Source: Micromonospora sp. MP36 (GTDB taxonomy: Bacteria; Actinomycetota; Actinomycetes; Mycobacteriales; Micromonosporaceae). From it: a stretch of DNA of 64,000 bases. The DNA is taken from assembly GCF_008119785.1 (NCBI RefSeq), contig NZ_VSFA01000001.1, positions 124,001 through 188,000 of the forward strand. The letters are read 5' to 3'. Positions 1-7,211 of the stretch are shown piece after piece; within the stretch, counting starts at the first letter, position 1, and each line of letters opens with the position of its first letter. The notes beneath the pieces are model-generated. The model was not told the DNA's origin. It did not search any database and saw only the letters and a program-made list of their open reading frames with translations. The position numbers were made by a program, and so were the translations under genes.

Positions 1-303
1 CAGGTTGATCAGGTAATCGCCGACGAAGAAGAGTGTGGCGGCGCCGGCGATGAAGGCCAGGCCGATGATGGCGATGGCCGAGCTGGTCAGCACCTTCGAG
101 ATCTCGCCCCGGCTGGCGCGCCCGATGAAGATGACGCCGAGCACGGCGAGCAGGATCGGCGCGATCTTGCTGGCGAAGAAGCTGACGACACTGTTGGTGT
201 CGATGCCCTTGGGGGCCGGCTCGGCGAGTGGAGTCGACGCCAGGGTGTGGAGCGCGTGGTCGACGGCTGCGCTCGCCGCCCCCATGAGCTCGGTGGCGAT
301 CAC
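1..303 (-). CDS. Small two-helix membrane protein, N-terminal part (partial)
   Basis: The gene runs off the left edge; 101 codons are visible. It starts at a GTG preceded by a strong ribosome binding site, GGGGAGG, six bases upstream. After a polar N-terminus of about 35 residues come two hydrophobic segments, around residues 41-61 (with IAPILLAVLGVIFIG) and 74-100 (with AIAIIGLAFIAGAATLFFVG), joined by a short charged loop, RASRGEISK. This two-helix plan with a short cytoplasmic loop resembles VirB2/TrbC-type pilin-like proteins of conjugation-related loci, but that is only architecture and no family is claimed. The 356 bp upstream contain a candidate structured leader. Confidence 0.6.
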   Translation of the reverse strand, partial: MIATELMGAASAAVDHALHTLASTPLAEPAPKGIDTNSVVSFFASKIAPILLAVLGVIFIGRASRGEISKVLTSSAIAIIGLAFIAGAATLFFVGDYLINL

Positions 304-350
304 TGGAAACCTCCCCATGTCGCGGCCGGCGGCGCCGCGGCGGTGCAGTA

Positions 351-475
351 GGCAAGCCTGGCGGGATGGTGCTCATTCGACACAGCGTGCGCGACGCTGC
401 GTTCGTCACCCACCACGGAGAGTGGTGAGCTTTGGGGGGATTCTTCCCGCTTCGGCCCTCCCTCCAGGCTTCGCC
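351..475 (-). promoter_or_regulatory. Candidate structured 5' leader (riboswitch-like) of the small membrane protein gene
   Basis: Read on the minus strand, a closing helix pairs bases 464-471 with 354-361 (8 bp perfect) and continues with 473-475 against 351-353 past one bulge. Inside lie hairpins CACCAC/GTGGTG (411-416 with 422-427), CAGCGT/ACGCTG (383-388 with 394-399) and a GGG/CCC hairpin (437-439 with 446-448). The 3' end is 47 nt before the GTG at 303, where riboswitches usually sit. I could not match it to a known riboswitch consensus. The rest of 304-659 shows no gene. Confidence 0.4.
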
Positions 476-647
476 ATCTCGATGCTGGGCAATTCCAAAG
501 CGTACGGGCCGGCCCTCTTTGCGACAACCCGCGAAGAGTCGACCCGGAGCGACCCGGACGACCGATCGTACACCTGTTCCAATTCCCATGTCAGGGCCGT
601 CGTGGAGGGTTGCCGCCCGGGCCGCCGGAAGCCCTGCTGGCGACCGG

Positions 648-653
648 TACTGT
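648..653 (+). promoter_or_regulatory. Likely -10 box of folP (leaderless)
   Basis: TACTGT fits the actinobacterial TANNNT -10 pattern and ends six bases before the GTG at 660, so the transcript would begin at or next to the start codon. This supports choosing that GTG; no ribosome binding site is seen. Confidence 0.45.
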
Positions 654-659
654 CGGGTC

Positions 660-1523
660 GTGACCGATCTGGTGCGGGCGCAGGCCCCGGTGGTGATGGG
701 CGTCCTCAACGTCACGCCCGACTCCTTCTCCGACGGCGGCAGATACGCCGATCTCGGCGCGGCCGTCGGACACGGAGTGCGACTGCGCGCGGAGGGCGCG
801 GACCTGGTCGACGTGGGCGGCGAGTCCACCCGGCCGGGCGCCGAGCGGGTCGACGCGGAGACCGAGATCGCCCGGGTGCTGCCGGTCATCCGCGAGCTGC
901 ACGCCGCCGGCATCCCGGTCAGCATCGACACCAGCCGCGCCCGGGTGGCGGAGGCCGCCCTCGCCGCCGGTGCGGACGTGGTCAACGACGTCTCCGGCGG
1001 CCTCGCCGACCCGGACATGGCGCGGGTGGTCCGGGACGCCAGCTGCCCCTGGGTGCTCATGCACTGGCGGGGGCATTCGCGCCAGATGCGCGACCTGGCC
1101 AGCTACGGCGACGTGGTGGCCGACGTCCGGACCGAGCTGAGCCAGCGGGTCGACGAGGCGCTCGCCGCCGGGATCGCCCCCGAGCAGATCATCATCGATC
1201 CCGGGCTGGGCTTCGCGAAGACCGCCGCGCACAACTGGGAGCTCAGCGCCCGGCTGCCCGAGCTGGTGAACCTCGGCTTCCCGGTGCTGTTCGGATCGAG
1301 CCGGAAGTCGTACCTGGGCCGGCTGCTCGCCGCTGCCGACGGCATGCCCCGGCCCACCTCGGGACGCGAGGCGGCCACCGTCGCCACCAGCGTGCTCGCG
1401 GTGGCGGCCGGGGCCTGGGGGGTACGGGTGCACGACGTCCGGGGCACCGCCGACGCGCTCGCCGTCTGGCGGGCCACCGGCCGCCCGTGCCTGGCGACCA
1501 CGATGATCGAGGGGGACCGGTGA
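660..1523 (+). CDS. folP: Dihydropteroate synthase
   Basis: Joins 7,8-dihydropterin pyrophosphate to p-aminobenzoate to make dihydropteroate, in the cytoplasm. The 287-residue protein is a typical TIM-barrel length. The pterin-binding signature MGVLNVTPDSFSDGG is at residues 13-27, followed by GGESTRPGA (53-61), the SIDTSR and VVNDVSGG strands, DPGLGFAKT, and the C-terminal GSSRKSYLG loop. The open frame extends upstream but that part is not FolP-like; the GTG at 660 gives the correct N-terminus and follows a TANNNT box. It heads a folP-folB-folK run. Its stop codon lies inside a 13-bp duplication that flanks a small repeat separating it from folB. Confidence 0.95.
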   Translation: MTDLVRAQAPVVMGVLNVTPDSFSDGGRYADLGAAVGHGVRLRAEGADLVDVGGESTRPGAERVDAETEIARVLPVIRELHAAGIPVSIDTSRARVAEAALAAGADVVNDVSGGLADPDMARVVRDASCPWVLMHWRGHSRQMRDLASYGDVVADVRTELSQRVDEALAAGIAPEQIIIDPGLGFAKTAAHNWELSARLPELVNLGFPVLFGSSRKSYLGRLLAAADGMPRPTSGREAATVATSVLAVAAGAWGVRVHDVRGTADALAVWRATGRPCLATTMIEGDR

Positions 1524-1582
1524 GCGCGAGGAGTGAGCCGGTTTTGCGAGCCCCGCAGTCGCGAACGAAGGGGGACCGGTGA
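1511..1582 (+). repeat. Dispersed ~50-bp intergenic element, family 1, with flanking 13-bp duplication
   Basis: The element, about 1520-1570, begins GTGAGCGCGAGGAGTGAGCC and ends GCAGTCGCGAACG. Related copies occur near 7153, 19611, 36472 and twice at 52274-52380. Here GGGGGACCGGTGA is present at 1511-1523 and again exactly at 1570-1582. The first copy carries the folP stop, the second the folB GTG start. This looks like a target-site duplication at a former GTGA gene overlap. Confidence 0.8.
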
Positions 1583-1938
1583 CGGACCGGATCGAGCTGA
1601 CCGGCCTGCGCGCCCACGGCCGGCACGGGGTGTACGACTTCGAGCGCGCCCAGGGGCAGGAGTTCGTGGTCGACGCCGTGCTCGAACTCGACCTCGGCCC
1701 GGCCGCGCGCTCGGACGAGGTGACCGACACCGTGCACTACGGTGAGCTGGCCGAGAAGTTGGTCGCGGTGATCACCGGGGAGCCGGTCAACCTGATCGAG
1801 ACGCTCGCCGACCGGCTGCTCGCGGTCTGCCTGGCCGAGCCGCTGGTCGCCGCCGCCACGGTCACCGTCCACAAGCCCGAGGCCCCCATCCCGCACGCCT
1901 TCCGGGATGTGGCCGTGACGATGCGGCGTACCCGATGA
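1579..1938 (+). CDS. folB: Dihydroneopterin aldolase
   Basis: Cleaves 7,8-dihydroneopterin to 6-hydroxymethyl-7,8-dihydropterin and glycolaldehyde in folate synthesis. The 119-residue length is normal. Family motifs are visible: GLRAHGRHGVYDFER near the N-terminus, the LIETLADRL helix, and a C-terminal VTVHKPEAPIPH segment with the catalytic lysine region. The GTG start lies in the second copy of the duplicated GGTGA. The stop overlaps the folK start (ATGA), so the two genes are probably translationally coupled. Confidence 0.93.
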   Translation: MTDRIELTGLRAHGRHGVYDFERAQGQEFVVDAVLELDLGPAARSDEVTDTVHYGELAEKLVAVITGEPVNLIETLADRLLAVCLAEPLVAAATVTVHKPEAPIPHAFRDVAVTMRRTR

Positions 1939-2462
1939 GCCGGGCCGTGCTGTCGATCGGCAGCAACCTCGGCGACCGGCTCGCCCACCTCCGTGCGGCG
2001 GTGGCCGCCTTCGACGACGCCGTGCTGGCGGTCTCCGGCGTCTACGAGACTCCACCGTGGGGGGACGCCGAGCAGCCCGCGTACCTGAACGCGGCGGTGC
2101 TGGTCGCGGACCCGGCGGCGACCCCGGGCGACTGGCTGGCCCGGGCCCGGGCCGCCGAGCGGGCGGCCGGGCGGACCCGGGACCCGGAGCGCCGGTACGG
2201 GCCGCGCACCCTCGACGTCGACGTCATCGCGGTCTGGGACGACGCCGGTGCGCCCGTGCTGAGCGACGATCCGGAGCTGACCCTGCCGCACCCGCGCGCC
2301 CACCTGCGGGCCTTCGTGCTGCGGCCGTGGATCGACATCGAACCGCACGGCCGGCTGCCCGGACACGGCTGGCTGACCGACCTGCTCAACGCCGAGCCGC
2401 TGGCCGGGGACGCCCTGGAACTCAGCCCTCGGCCGGATCTGGCGATACAGTCGGACACATGA
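1935..2462 (+). CDS. folK: 2-amino-4-hydroxy-6-hydroxymethyldihydropteridine pyrophosphokinase
   Basis: Transfers pyrophosphate from ATP to 6-hydroxymethyl-7,8-dihydropterin, making the FolP substrate. At 175 residues it is a standard single-domain HPPK. The N-terminal SIGSNLGDR motif, YETPPWG loop, and the metal/ATP signature RYGPRTLDVDVI are all present, followed by LPHPRAHLRAFVLRP. It overlaps folB by four bases (ATGA) and precedes the DUF3180 gene with a very short gap. Confidence 0.95.
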   Translation: MSRAVLSIGSNLGDRLAHLRAAVAAFDDAVLAVSGVYETPPWGDAEQPAYLNAAVLVADPAATPGDWLARARAAERAAGRTRDPERRYGPRTLDVDVIAVWDDAGAPVLSDDPELTLPHPRAHLRAFVLRPWIDIEPHGRLPGHGWLTDLLNAEPLAGDALELSPRPDLAIQSDT

Positions 2463-2481
2463 CCCAGTGGAGCCGGACGGC

Positions 2482-3012
2482 ATGAGTCAGGCGCAGTTCC
2501 CGCGCGATCCCGAACGATGGCGGATGGGCCCCACCCGGATCTCCACACTGGTGGTGGCCGGCCTCGCCGCCGCCGCGGTGGCCTGGCTGCTGATCAGCAG
2601 CTTCTACTACCCCAGCGCGCCGAGGCTGCCCTGGCTGCCGGTGGTCACGCTGGCCGCCCTCGCGGTGCTCGAGGGGTACGCGGCGATCAACACCCGCGGC
2701 CGGATCGAGCGCCGACCCGGGCGGGACCCGGTGAATCCGCTGCTGGTCGCCCGGTTCGTGGTGCTGGCCAAGGCGTCCGCGCTGGCCGGGGCGATCTTCA
2801 CCGGCTTCTACGCCGGGCTGACCGGCTGGCTCTTCGTCGAGCGCACCGCCGCAGCCGTCGGCGACCGGCCGGCCGCCGGCGCCGGGCTGCTCGCCTCGCT
2901 CGCCCTGGTCGCGGCGGCGCTCTGGCTGGAGCGGTCCTGCCGGGTGCCGGAGCAGGAGGACGACGAGGACCGCGACCCGGGTGATCGGGAGACTCCGCGC
3001 GGCCGCCTCTGA
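2482..3012 (+). CDS. DUF3180 membrane protein
   Basis: A 176-residue integral membrane protein with four predicted membrane helices (near residues 25-40, 52-66, 92-112 and 133-147) and an acidic-basic tail rich in E, D and R. DUF3180 proteins typically follow folK in actinobacteria; their function is not known. A GTG at 2467 in the same frame would add five residues, but the ATG at 2482 with GGAG nine bases upstream is preferred. Confidence 0.8.
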   Translation: MSQAQFPRDPERWRMGPTRISTLVVAGLAAAAVAWLLISSFYYPSAPRLPWLPVVTLAALAVLEGYAAINTRGRIERRPGRDPVNPLLVARFVVLAKASALAGAIFTGFYAGLTGWLFVERTAAAVGDRPAAGAGLLASLALVAAALWLERSCRVPEQEDDEDRDPGDRETPRGRL

Positions 3013-3131
3013 TCAGGGGTTCCCACCACCCGCGCCCGCAGGTACCGTGCCTGGCGACCGGAGAGCAACGGCCGCCGCCGGTCCGCCCGCGCGTCGGACG
3101 GCACGGCGGGGCGACGTGGGAGGCGCGGGTC

Positions 3132-4331
3132 ATGGGGTACGACCAAACGGCCCAGGGTGAGTCCGTGCCCGCCGCCGTGCTGGAGAACGTCTTCGACGAC
3201 CCCGCGCACGGCGAACCCGGCCGCGACCGGATCGCCGTCCATGTGGTCTGGGAGTTCCTGCTGCTGGCCGGGCTGGCCGCGCTGACCTGGCTGCTCTGGC
3301 GGGACGACGCGGACGCGCTGCGCGGCATCGGCCTGCAGACCCTCCTGGTCAACGTGGCCGGGCTCGGGCTGCTCACCCTGGCCGCCGGGCTGAGCCTGCG
3401 CGCCGCCGTGCCCAACCTGGCGGTCGGTCCGGTCGCGGTGGCCGCCGCCCTGCACTTCGCCGAGCAGAGCGACCGGGGCGTCCGGGAGGCGCTGCTCCCC
3501 GCGCTGGTGGTGGCGGCGCTCGGCGGGCTGGCGCTGGCCCTGGCGGTGGTGGTGCTGCACGTGCCCGGCTGGGCGGCGAGCCTGGCCGGCGCGGCCGGCG
3601 TGGTCGTCTACATCGAGCGGCGTACCGCCCCGGTCGTGCTCCAGGGCGGGTACGACTTCCGGCGCACCGCCCTCTACCTGTTCATCGGCTTCGCCGCGGT
3701 GGCCGTGCTCGGTGGGCTCTTCGGCGCGATGCGGCCGGTCCGCCGGCTGGTCGGGCGGTTCCGGCCGGTCGCCGACCCGGCCCGGCGCCGGGGTGGCGTC
3801 GCCGCCACGGTGGCCGCGCTGGCCCTGATCGGTTCCACCGTGCTGGCCACGCTTGGTGGGGTATTGATCGTCGCGAACGGGAACGGACCGGTGGCGCCGA
3901 GGTCCGGGCTGGACTGGTCGGTGCTGGCAATCGGCACGGCGATGCTCGCCGGCACCAGCGCCTACGGCCGGCGCGGGGGGATCTTCGGCACCCTGTTCGC
4001 GGTCAGCCTGGTGGAGGTCTTCCTGGTCTGGGCGGCGGCCCAGGGCTGGACGATCAGCCGGTGGGCCGTCGGCGGGGCCACCCTGGGCATCGGGCTGCTG
4101 GTCACCCGGCTGGTCGAGGCGTTCGGCCGGCCGCGGCAGGCCTTCGTGCCGGCCGAGGTGGGGCCGTCCGGCGACGGCACGATCAGCACCGGCTGGGCGC
4201 TGACCCGGCCGCCGGAGCCGGCCGACGCCTGGCCCTCGGTGCTGCCGGTCCGGACCGACACCACGGTCGACGCGTGGGACGCGCCGCGCTGGGAGAGCGA
4301 GCCGCGGCGCTGGGACGCCGACGACCGCTGA
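3132..4331 (+). CDS. RbsC-like (BPD_transp_2) membrane permease, orphan
   Basis: 399 residues with about nine to ten hydrophobic segments between residues 40 and 320 and a soluble proline-rich tail (325-399). Segments such as VPNLAVGPVAVAAALHFA and the region AIGTAMLAGTSAYGRRGG followed by IFGTLFAVSLV resemble the conserved permease core of ribose-type ABC importers (compare the GGTS..GGRG loop in RbsC). No ATPase or binding protein gene lies beside it, so transport by this protein alone is uncertain. The ribosome binding site is GGGAGG upstream of the ATG. It could be a degenerate or repurposed permease. Confidence 0.6.
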   Translation: MGYDQTAQGESVPAAVLENVFDDPAHGEPGRDRIAVHVVWEFLLLAGLAALTWLLWRDDADALRGIGLQTLLVNVAGLGLLTLAAGLSLRAAVPNLAVGPVAVAAALHFAEQSDRGVREALLPALVVAALGGLALALAVVVLHVPGWAASLAGAAGVVVYIERRTAPVVLQGGYDFRRTALYLFIGFAAVAVLGGLFGAMRPVRRLVGRFRPVADPARRRGGVAATVAALALIGSTVLATLGGVLIVANGNGPVAPRSGLDWSVLAIGTAMLAGTSAYGRRGGIFGTLFAVSLVEVFLVWAAAQGWTISRWAVGGATLGIGLLVTRLVEAFGRPRQAFVPAEVGPSGDGTISTGWALTRPPEPADAWPSVLPVRTDTTVDAWDAPRWESEPRRWDADDR

Positions 4332-4403
4332 CCGCACCGGATCGCCGGCCGGCGACGCCCGCGCGATGACGGGCCGAACCTGATCTCGGCGGCTAGGCTC
4401 GGC

Positions 4404-4494
4404 GCATGAGCGAGCGTCAGCGAGCGAATCATCAGCACAGCGCGGTGGTGTCTCATGTCGTCGCCGAGCGGAGCGAGGTGGCGGCATGAGCGAG
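4404..4494 (+). repeat. Dispersed intergenic element, family 2, with 11-bp flanking duplication
   Basis: GCATGAGCGAG occurs at 4404-4414 and again at 4484-4494, the second copy carrying the start codon of the next gene. Between them is a 69-bp insert with a purine-rich GCGAGCGTCAGCGAGCG start and a CCGAGCGGAGCGAGGTGG end. A related short version lies near 52245-52270. The layout mirrors family 1: insertion at a start codon with the codon restored by duplication. Confidence 0.65.
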
Positions 4495-4788
4495 ACTCCC
4501 GGCGCCGGCGGCCGTACCTTCGACGAGCTCGACAAGCTCTCCACGGAGGAGTTGCGCGAGCGGGCGTTCGCCCTGGCCCGGGAGCGTCGCGACGTCGGGT
4601 TCTTCTGGTCGGTGCTGCGGCACCTGCCCAACTCGGACGAGGCCGCTGCCCTGGACGGCGCCCCCAACTCGGTCGGGCCGACCATCGACGAGGCCAACGC
4701 GCTGTGGCGGGAGCTCACCGGCCACGGCTACGAGGAGTCGGCACCGCTGCTGCGGGCCGCCTTCATCGACTACCTGCTGAAGCACTGA
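4486..4788 (+). CDS. Conserved small actinobacterial protein, function unknown
   Basis: A 100-residue acidic soluble protein with an N-terminal helical segment, FDELDKLSTEELRERAFALA, and a C-terminal helical region ending in FIDYLLKH. No catalytic motif, signal peptide or membrane segment is visible. The start ATG lies in the 3' copy of the family 2 repeat duplication, so the element now supplies its upstream region. Three bases separate it from the next gene. Coding potential is clear from codon bias, but no function is proposed. Confidence 0.7.
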   Translation: MSETPGAGGRTFDELDKLSTEELRERAFALARERRDVGFFWSVLRHLPNSDEAAALDGAPNSVGPTIDEANALWRELTGHGYEESAPLLRAAFIDYLLKH

Positions 4789-4791
4789 GGG

Positions 4792-5364
4792 ATGACCACC
4801 CGCCGGCCCAGGGCGGTGGCGCGCAGGTTTGCCCGGCGGGGTGGGCCGGGCACTGACCGCCCCATGGCCCTCACCAATCGCGTCCGGACCGTCAGCGGCT
4901 ACGGCACGGCCGCCGGCACCGGCACCCTCGCCGCGCTTCTCCTCGTCGGAGTGTGCGGCAGCCCGATGTACGTGGGCTCGGTCCAGGACCACACCGACCC
5001 GAACGGGGCCGGCGGCTGGTTCCTGCGGCTGCTCGCCTGGCCGGCCTGGCGGCTGCACGCCGACGACCCGTCCCAGGGGGTGCTCGCCGCCGACCTGCGG
5101 GCGATCCTGCTGGTGATCCTGGCCGCCGCACTCCTCTACCTGCTGCCCGCCGCGCAGGTGGCCCGGGTGCAGGGCTCGGCCAGCCAGTTCTTCTCCGGCT
5201 GGGCGGCGTACGCCCTGGCCGGCGGCTGCACCGGGCTGCTGGCCACCCTCCTCGGGCCGGACGGGTCGCTCCTCGCCGCCTTCCAGGCGGCCAGCACCGG
5301 GGCCGGCTACGGCTTCTTCGCCGGCTGGATCATCGGCCTGGCCAGCCTCGGCGGCCGCGCCTGA
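4792..5364 (+). CDS. Conserved membrane protein, function unknown
   Basis: 190 residues; the first 24 are arginine-rich and may not be translated, because an in-frame ATG at 4864 also fits. Three or four hydrophobic segments follow: AAGTGTLAALLLVGVCG, AILLVILAAALLYLLPAA, a segment around ALAGGCTGLLATLL, and GYGFFAGWIIGLASLGG. The first extracytoplasmic loop holds MYVGSVQDHTDPNGAGGW. It follows the small protein gene closely and is probably co-transcribed. I do not recognise the family. Confidence 0.65.
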   Translation: MTTRRPRAVARRFARRGGPGTDRPMALTNRVRTVSGYGTAAGTGTLAALLLVGVCGSPMYVGSVQDHTDPNGAGGWFLRLLAWPAWRLHADDPSQGVLAADLRAILLVILAAALLYLLPAAQVARVQGSASQFFSGWAAYALAGGCTGLLATLLGPDGSLLAAFQAASTGAGYGFFAGWIIGLASLGGRA

Positions 5365-5401
5365 GGCAGCTCGGGCCCCCGCGCCCGCCCCCGGCCGCGA
5401 G

Positions 5402-5465
5402 GTCCCGCGCCCGCCGCCTGGTCTCGCGCCCGCCGCACGGTTCCGCGCCCGCCGCACGGTCCCGC
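5402..5465. repeat. 19-bp tandem repeat between convergent genes
   Basis: Three 19-bp units of the form GTYYCGCGCCCGCCGCMYG lie head to tail at 5402-5420, 5421-5439 and 5440-5458, with a partial fourth. They fill the space between the membrane protein gene and the convergent transporter ATPase gene. No clear hairpin terminator was found there. Confidence 0.7.
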
Positions 5466-5471
5466 CGCCGC

Positions 5472-6467
5472 TTAGTCCGGCACGGCGCCCAGTTCCAGCA
5501 GTCGGGACCGGCTGAGCAGCCCCACCGGCCGCCCGTCCTCGGTGACCACGGCGCGCTCGGCGGCCGAACTGAGCAGCGCGCCCAGCGCGTCGTACGCCGA
5601 GCCGCCCAGCGGCAGCGCCGGCAGGTCCGACCCGTCGCCGGTCGGGAGCGGCTCCAGCACCTCCCGGGTGACCGGGGTCACCGCGAGCCGGCGGATGCCC
5701 CGGTCGGCGCCGACGAACTCGCGTACGAACGGCGAGGCGGGCGAGCCGAGCAGGGCGGCCGGGGTGTCGTACTGCTCCAGCCGGCCGCCCTCGGAGAGCA
5801 CCGCGATTCGGTCGCCCAGCCGCACCGCCTCGTCGAGGTCGTGGGTGACCAGCACGATGGTCTTGCGAACCTCGGCCTGCAGCCGCAGGAACTCCTCCTG
5901 CAGCCGGGTCCGGACGATCGGGTCGACGGCCGAGAAGGGCTCGTCCATGAGCAGCACCACCGGGTCGGCGGCGAGCGCCCGGGCCACCCCCACCCGCTGC
6001 CGCTGGCCGCCGGAGAGCTCGTGCGGGTAGCGGCGACCGAACTGTGCCGGATCGAGGCCGACCAGCTCCAGCAGTTCGTTCACCCGGTCCCGGGTCCGCC
6101 CGCGCGGCCAGCCGAGCAGCCCCGGCACGGTCGCCACGTTGGCGGCCACCGTCTGGTGCGGGAAGAGGCCGACGTTCTGGATCACGTACCCGATGCGGCG
6201 GCGCAGCGCCACCGGGTCGACTCGGGTGACGTCGTCGTCGCCGAGCAGAATCCGGCCGTCGGTCGGCTCGATCAGCCGGTTGATCATGCGAAGCACCGTG
6301 GACTTGCCACAGCCGGACGGGCCGATCAGCACCACCAGCTCGCCGGCCTTCACCTCCAGGCTCAGCTCCCGGACCGCCTCGGTGCCGTCGGGGTAGCGCT
6401 TGCGGATGCGCTCGAGGGTGATCGATGCCGCGCTGGGTCCACCGGCGGATCCCGGGGTAACGTCCAC
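5472..6467 (-). CDS. Osmoprotectant ABC transporter ATP-binding protein (OpuCA/ProV type)
   Basis: Powers uptake of compatible solutes such as glycine betaine, working with the permeases and binding protein encoded on the other strand. Of 331 residues, 15-245 form the ATPase: Walker A GPSGCGKST (49-57), Q-loop near VIQNVGLFPHQTV, signature LSGGQRQ, Walker B VVLLMDEPFSAVD and switch VTHD. The C-terminal part (about 255-331) looks like the regulatory CBS-type tail of OpuCA, ending VVTEDGRPVGLLSRSRLLEL. The GTG start is only two bases from the divergent opuCB-like start, so one of the two starts may lie further inside. Confidence 0.88.
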   Translation of the reverse strand: MDVTPGSAGGPSAASITLERIRKRYPDGTEAVRELSLEVKAGELVVLIGPSGCGKSTVLRMINRLIEPTDGRILLGDDDVTRVDPVALRRRIGYVIQNVGLFPHQTVAANVATVPGLLGWPRGRTRDRVNELLELVGLDPAQFGRRYPHELSGGQRQRVGVARALAADPVVLLMDEPFSAVDPIVRTRLQEEFLRLQAEVRKTIVLVTHDLDEAVRLGDRIAVLSEGGRLEQYDTPAALLGSPASPFVREFVGADRGIRRLAVTPVTREVLEPLPTGDGSDLPALPLGGSAYDALGALLSSAAERAVVTEDGRPVGLLSRSRLLELGAVPD

Positions 6468-6469
6468 GT

Positions 6470-7156
6470 GTGTCCCTCCACCTCAGCTACCGGGCCGCGC
6501 CGGGTAACCCGTGGTTCTCCTGGCAGTACGTGCGGGACAACTCTGACACGATCCTCGCCGCGCTGCGCGAGCACGCCTGGCTCACCGGCCGGGCGGTGCT
6601 GATCGCCGCGCTGGTGGCGCTGCCGCTGGCGGTGGCCGCGTACTGGTTCCGGTCGCTGTCCGGGCCGATCCTGGCGCTGACCGGGGTGCTGTACACGATC
6701 CCGTCGCTGGCCCTGTTCGCCTTCCTCGCGCCCTACCTCGGCATCGGCGCGATCACCGTGCTCAGCGGGGTGGCGCTGTACGCGCTGCTGGTCATCGTGC
6801 GCAACGCCCTGGCCGGGCTGAACCAGGTGCCGCCCGAGGTCCGGGAGGCCGCCGAGGGGATGGGGTACGGCCGCTGGGGCCGGCTGTTCCGGATCGAACT
6901 GCCGCTGGCCCTGCCCGGCATCCTCACCGGCGTACGGCTGGCCACCGTCTCCACGGTGGCGTTGGTCACGGTCGGCGTGGTGGTCGGCCGGGGCGGCCTC
7001 GGCCAGCTCATCTTCGCCGGCTTCCAGAACAACTTCTACAAGGCGGAGATCATGACCGGCACGGTGCTCTGCGTCCTGCTGGCGCTGGTGCTGGACCTGC
7101 TCCTCGCCGGCGTCGGTCGGCTGCTCACCCCCTGGCTCCGCCGGCGGGCATCGTGA
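6470..7156 (+). CDS. Osmoprotectant ABC transporter permease (OpuCB type)
   Basis: Inner-membrane channel subunit, 228 residues with about five to six helices. The permease coupling motif is clear: EAAEGMGYGRWGRLFRIELP, followed by LPGILTGVRLATVSTVALV and the GRGGLGQLIFAGF loop. The annotated GTG lies two bases from the divergent ATPase start; the in-frame GTG of VRDNSDT, about 20 codons in, would give the usual family N-terminus and leave a promoter space. Its stop codon opens a family 1 repeat that separates it from the second permease. Confidence 0.85.
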   Translation: MSLHLSYRAAPGNPWFSWQYVRDNSDTILAALREHAWLTGRAVLIAALVALPLAVAAYWFRSLSGPILALTGVLYTIPSLALFAFLAPYLGIGAITVLSGVALYALLVIVRNALAGLNQVPPEVREAAEGMGYGRWGRLFRIELPLALPGILTGVRLATVSTVALVTVGVVVGRGGLGQLIFAGFQNNFYKAEIMTGTVLCVLLALVLDLLLAGVGRLLTPWLRRRAS

Positions 7157-7200
7157 GCGCGAGGAGTGCAGCGCGGCGGAGCCCCGCAGTCGCGAACGGA
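7153..7200 (+). repeat. Family 1 intergenic element between permease genes
   Basis: It begins GTGAGCGCGAGGAGTG, overlapping the stop codon of the first permease, and ends GCAGTCGCGAACG. The middle differs from other copies (CAGCGCGGCGG instead of AGCCGGTTTTGCG). Flanks GCATCGTGA and GCATGA hint at a decayed duplication. Confidence 0.7.
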
Positions 7201-7211
7201 AGGCCGCCCGC

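Noticed and set aside
1..303. Type IV secretion pilin (VirB2)
   Set aside because: Only the two-helix layout fits; no neighbouring secretion genes are in the window and the gene is truncated.
351..475. Cyclic di-AMP, cyclic di-GMP or cobalamin riboswitch
   Set aside because: The fold is suggestive but consensus sequence blocks of these classes could not be matched by eye.
35..1582. Long open frame of 515 codons over the folP region
   Set aside because: It is a different frame across a high-GC gene, Arg/Gly/Pro-rich with no motif. Real coding is the FolP frame from 660 and the minus-strand gene at 1-303.
3132..4331. Functional sugar ABC importer
   Set aside because: Only a permease-like protein is present, without ATPase or binding protein; listed as an orphan RbsC-like protein.
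2808..4718. 636-codon minus-strand frame
   Set aside because: Low-complexity composition typical of frames opposite GC-rich genes; the plus-strand DUF3180 and permease genes have clear membrane and family features.
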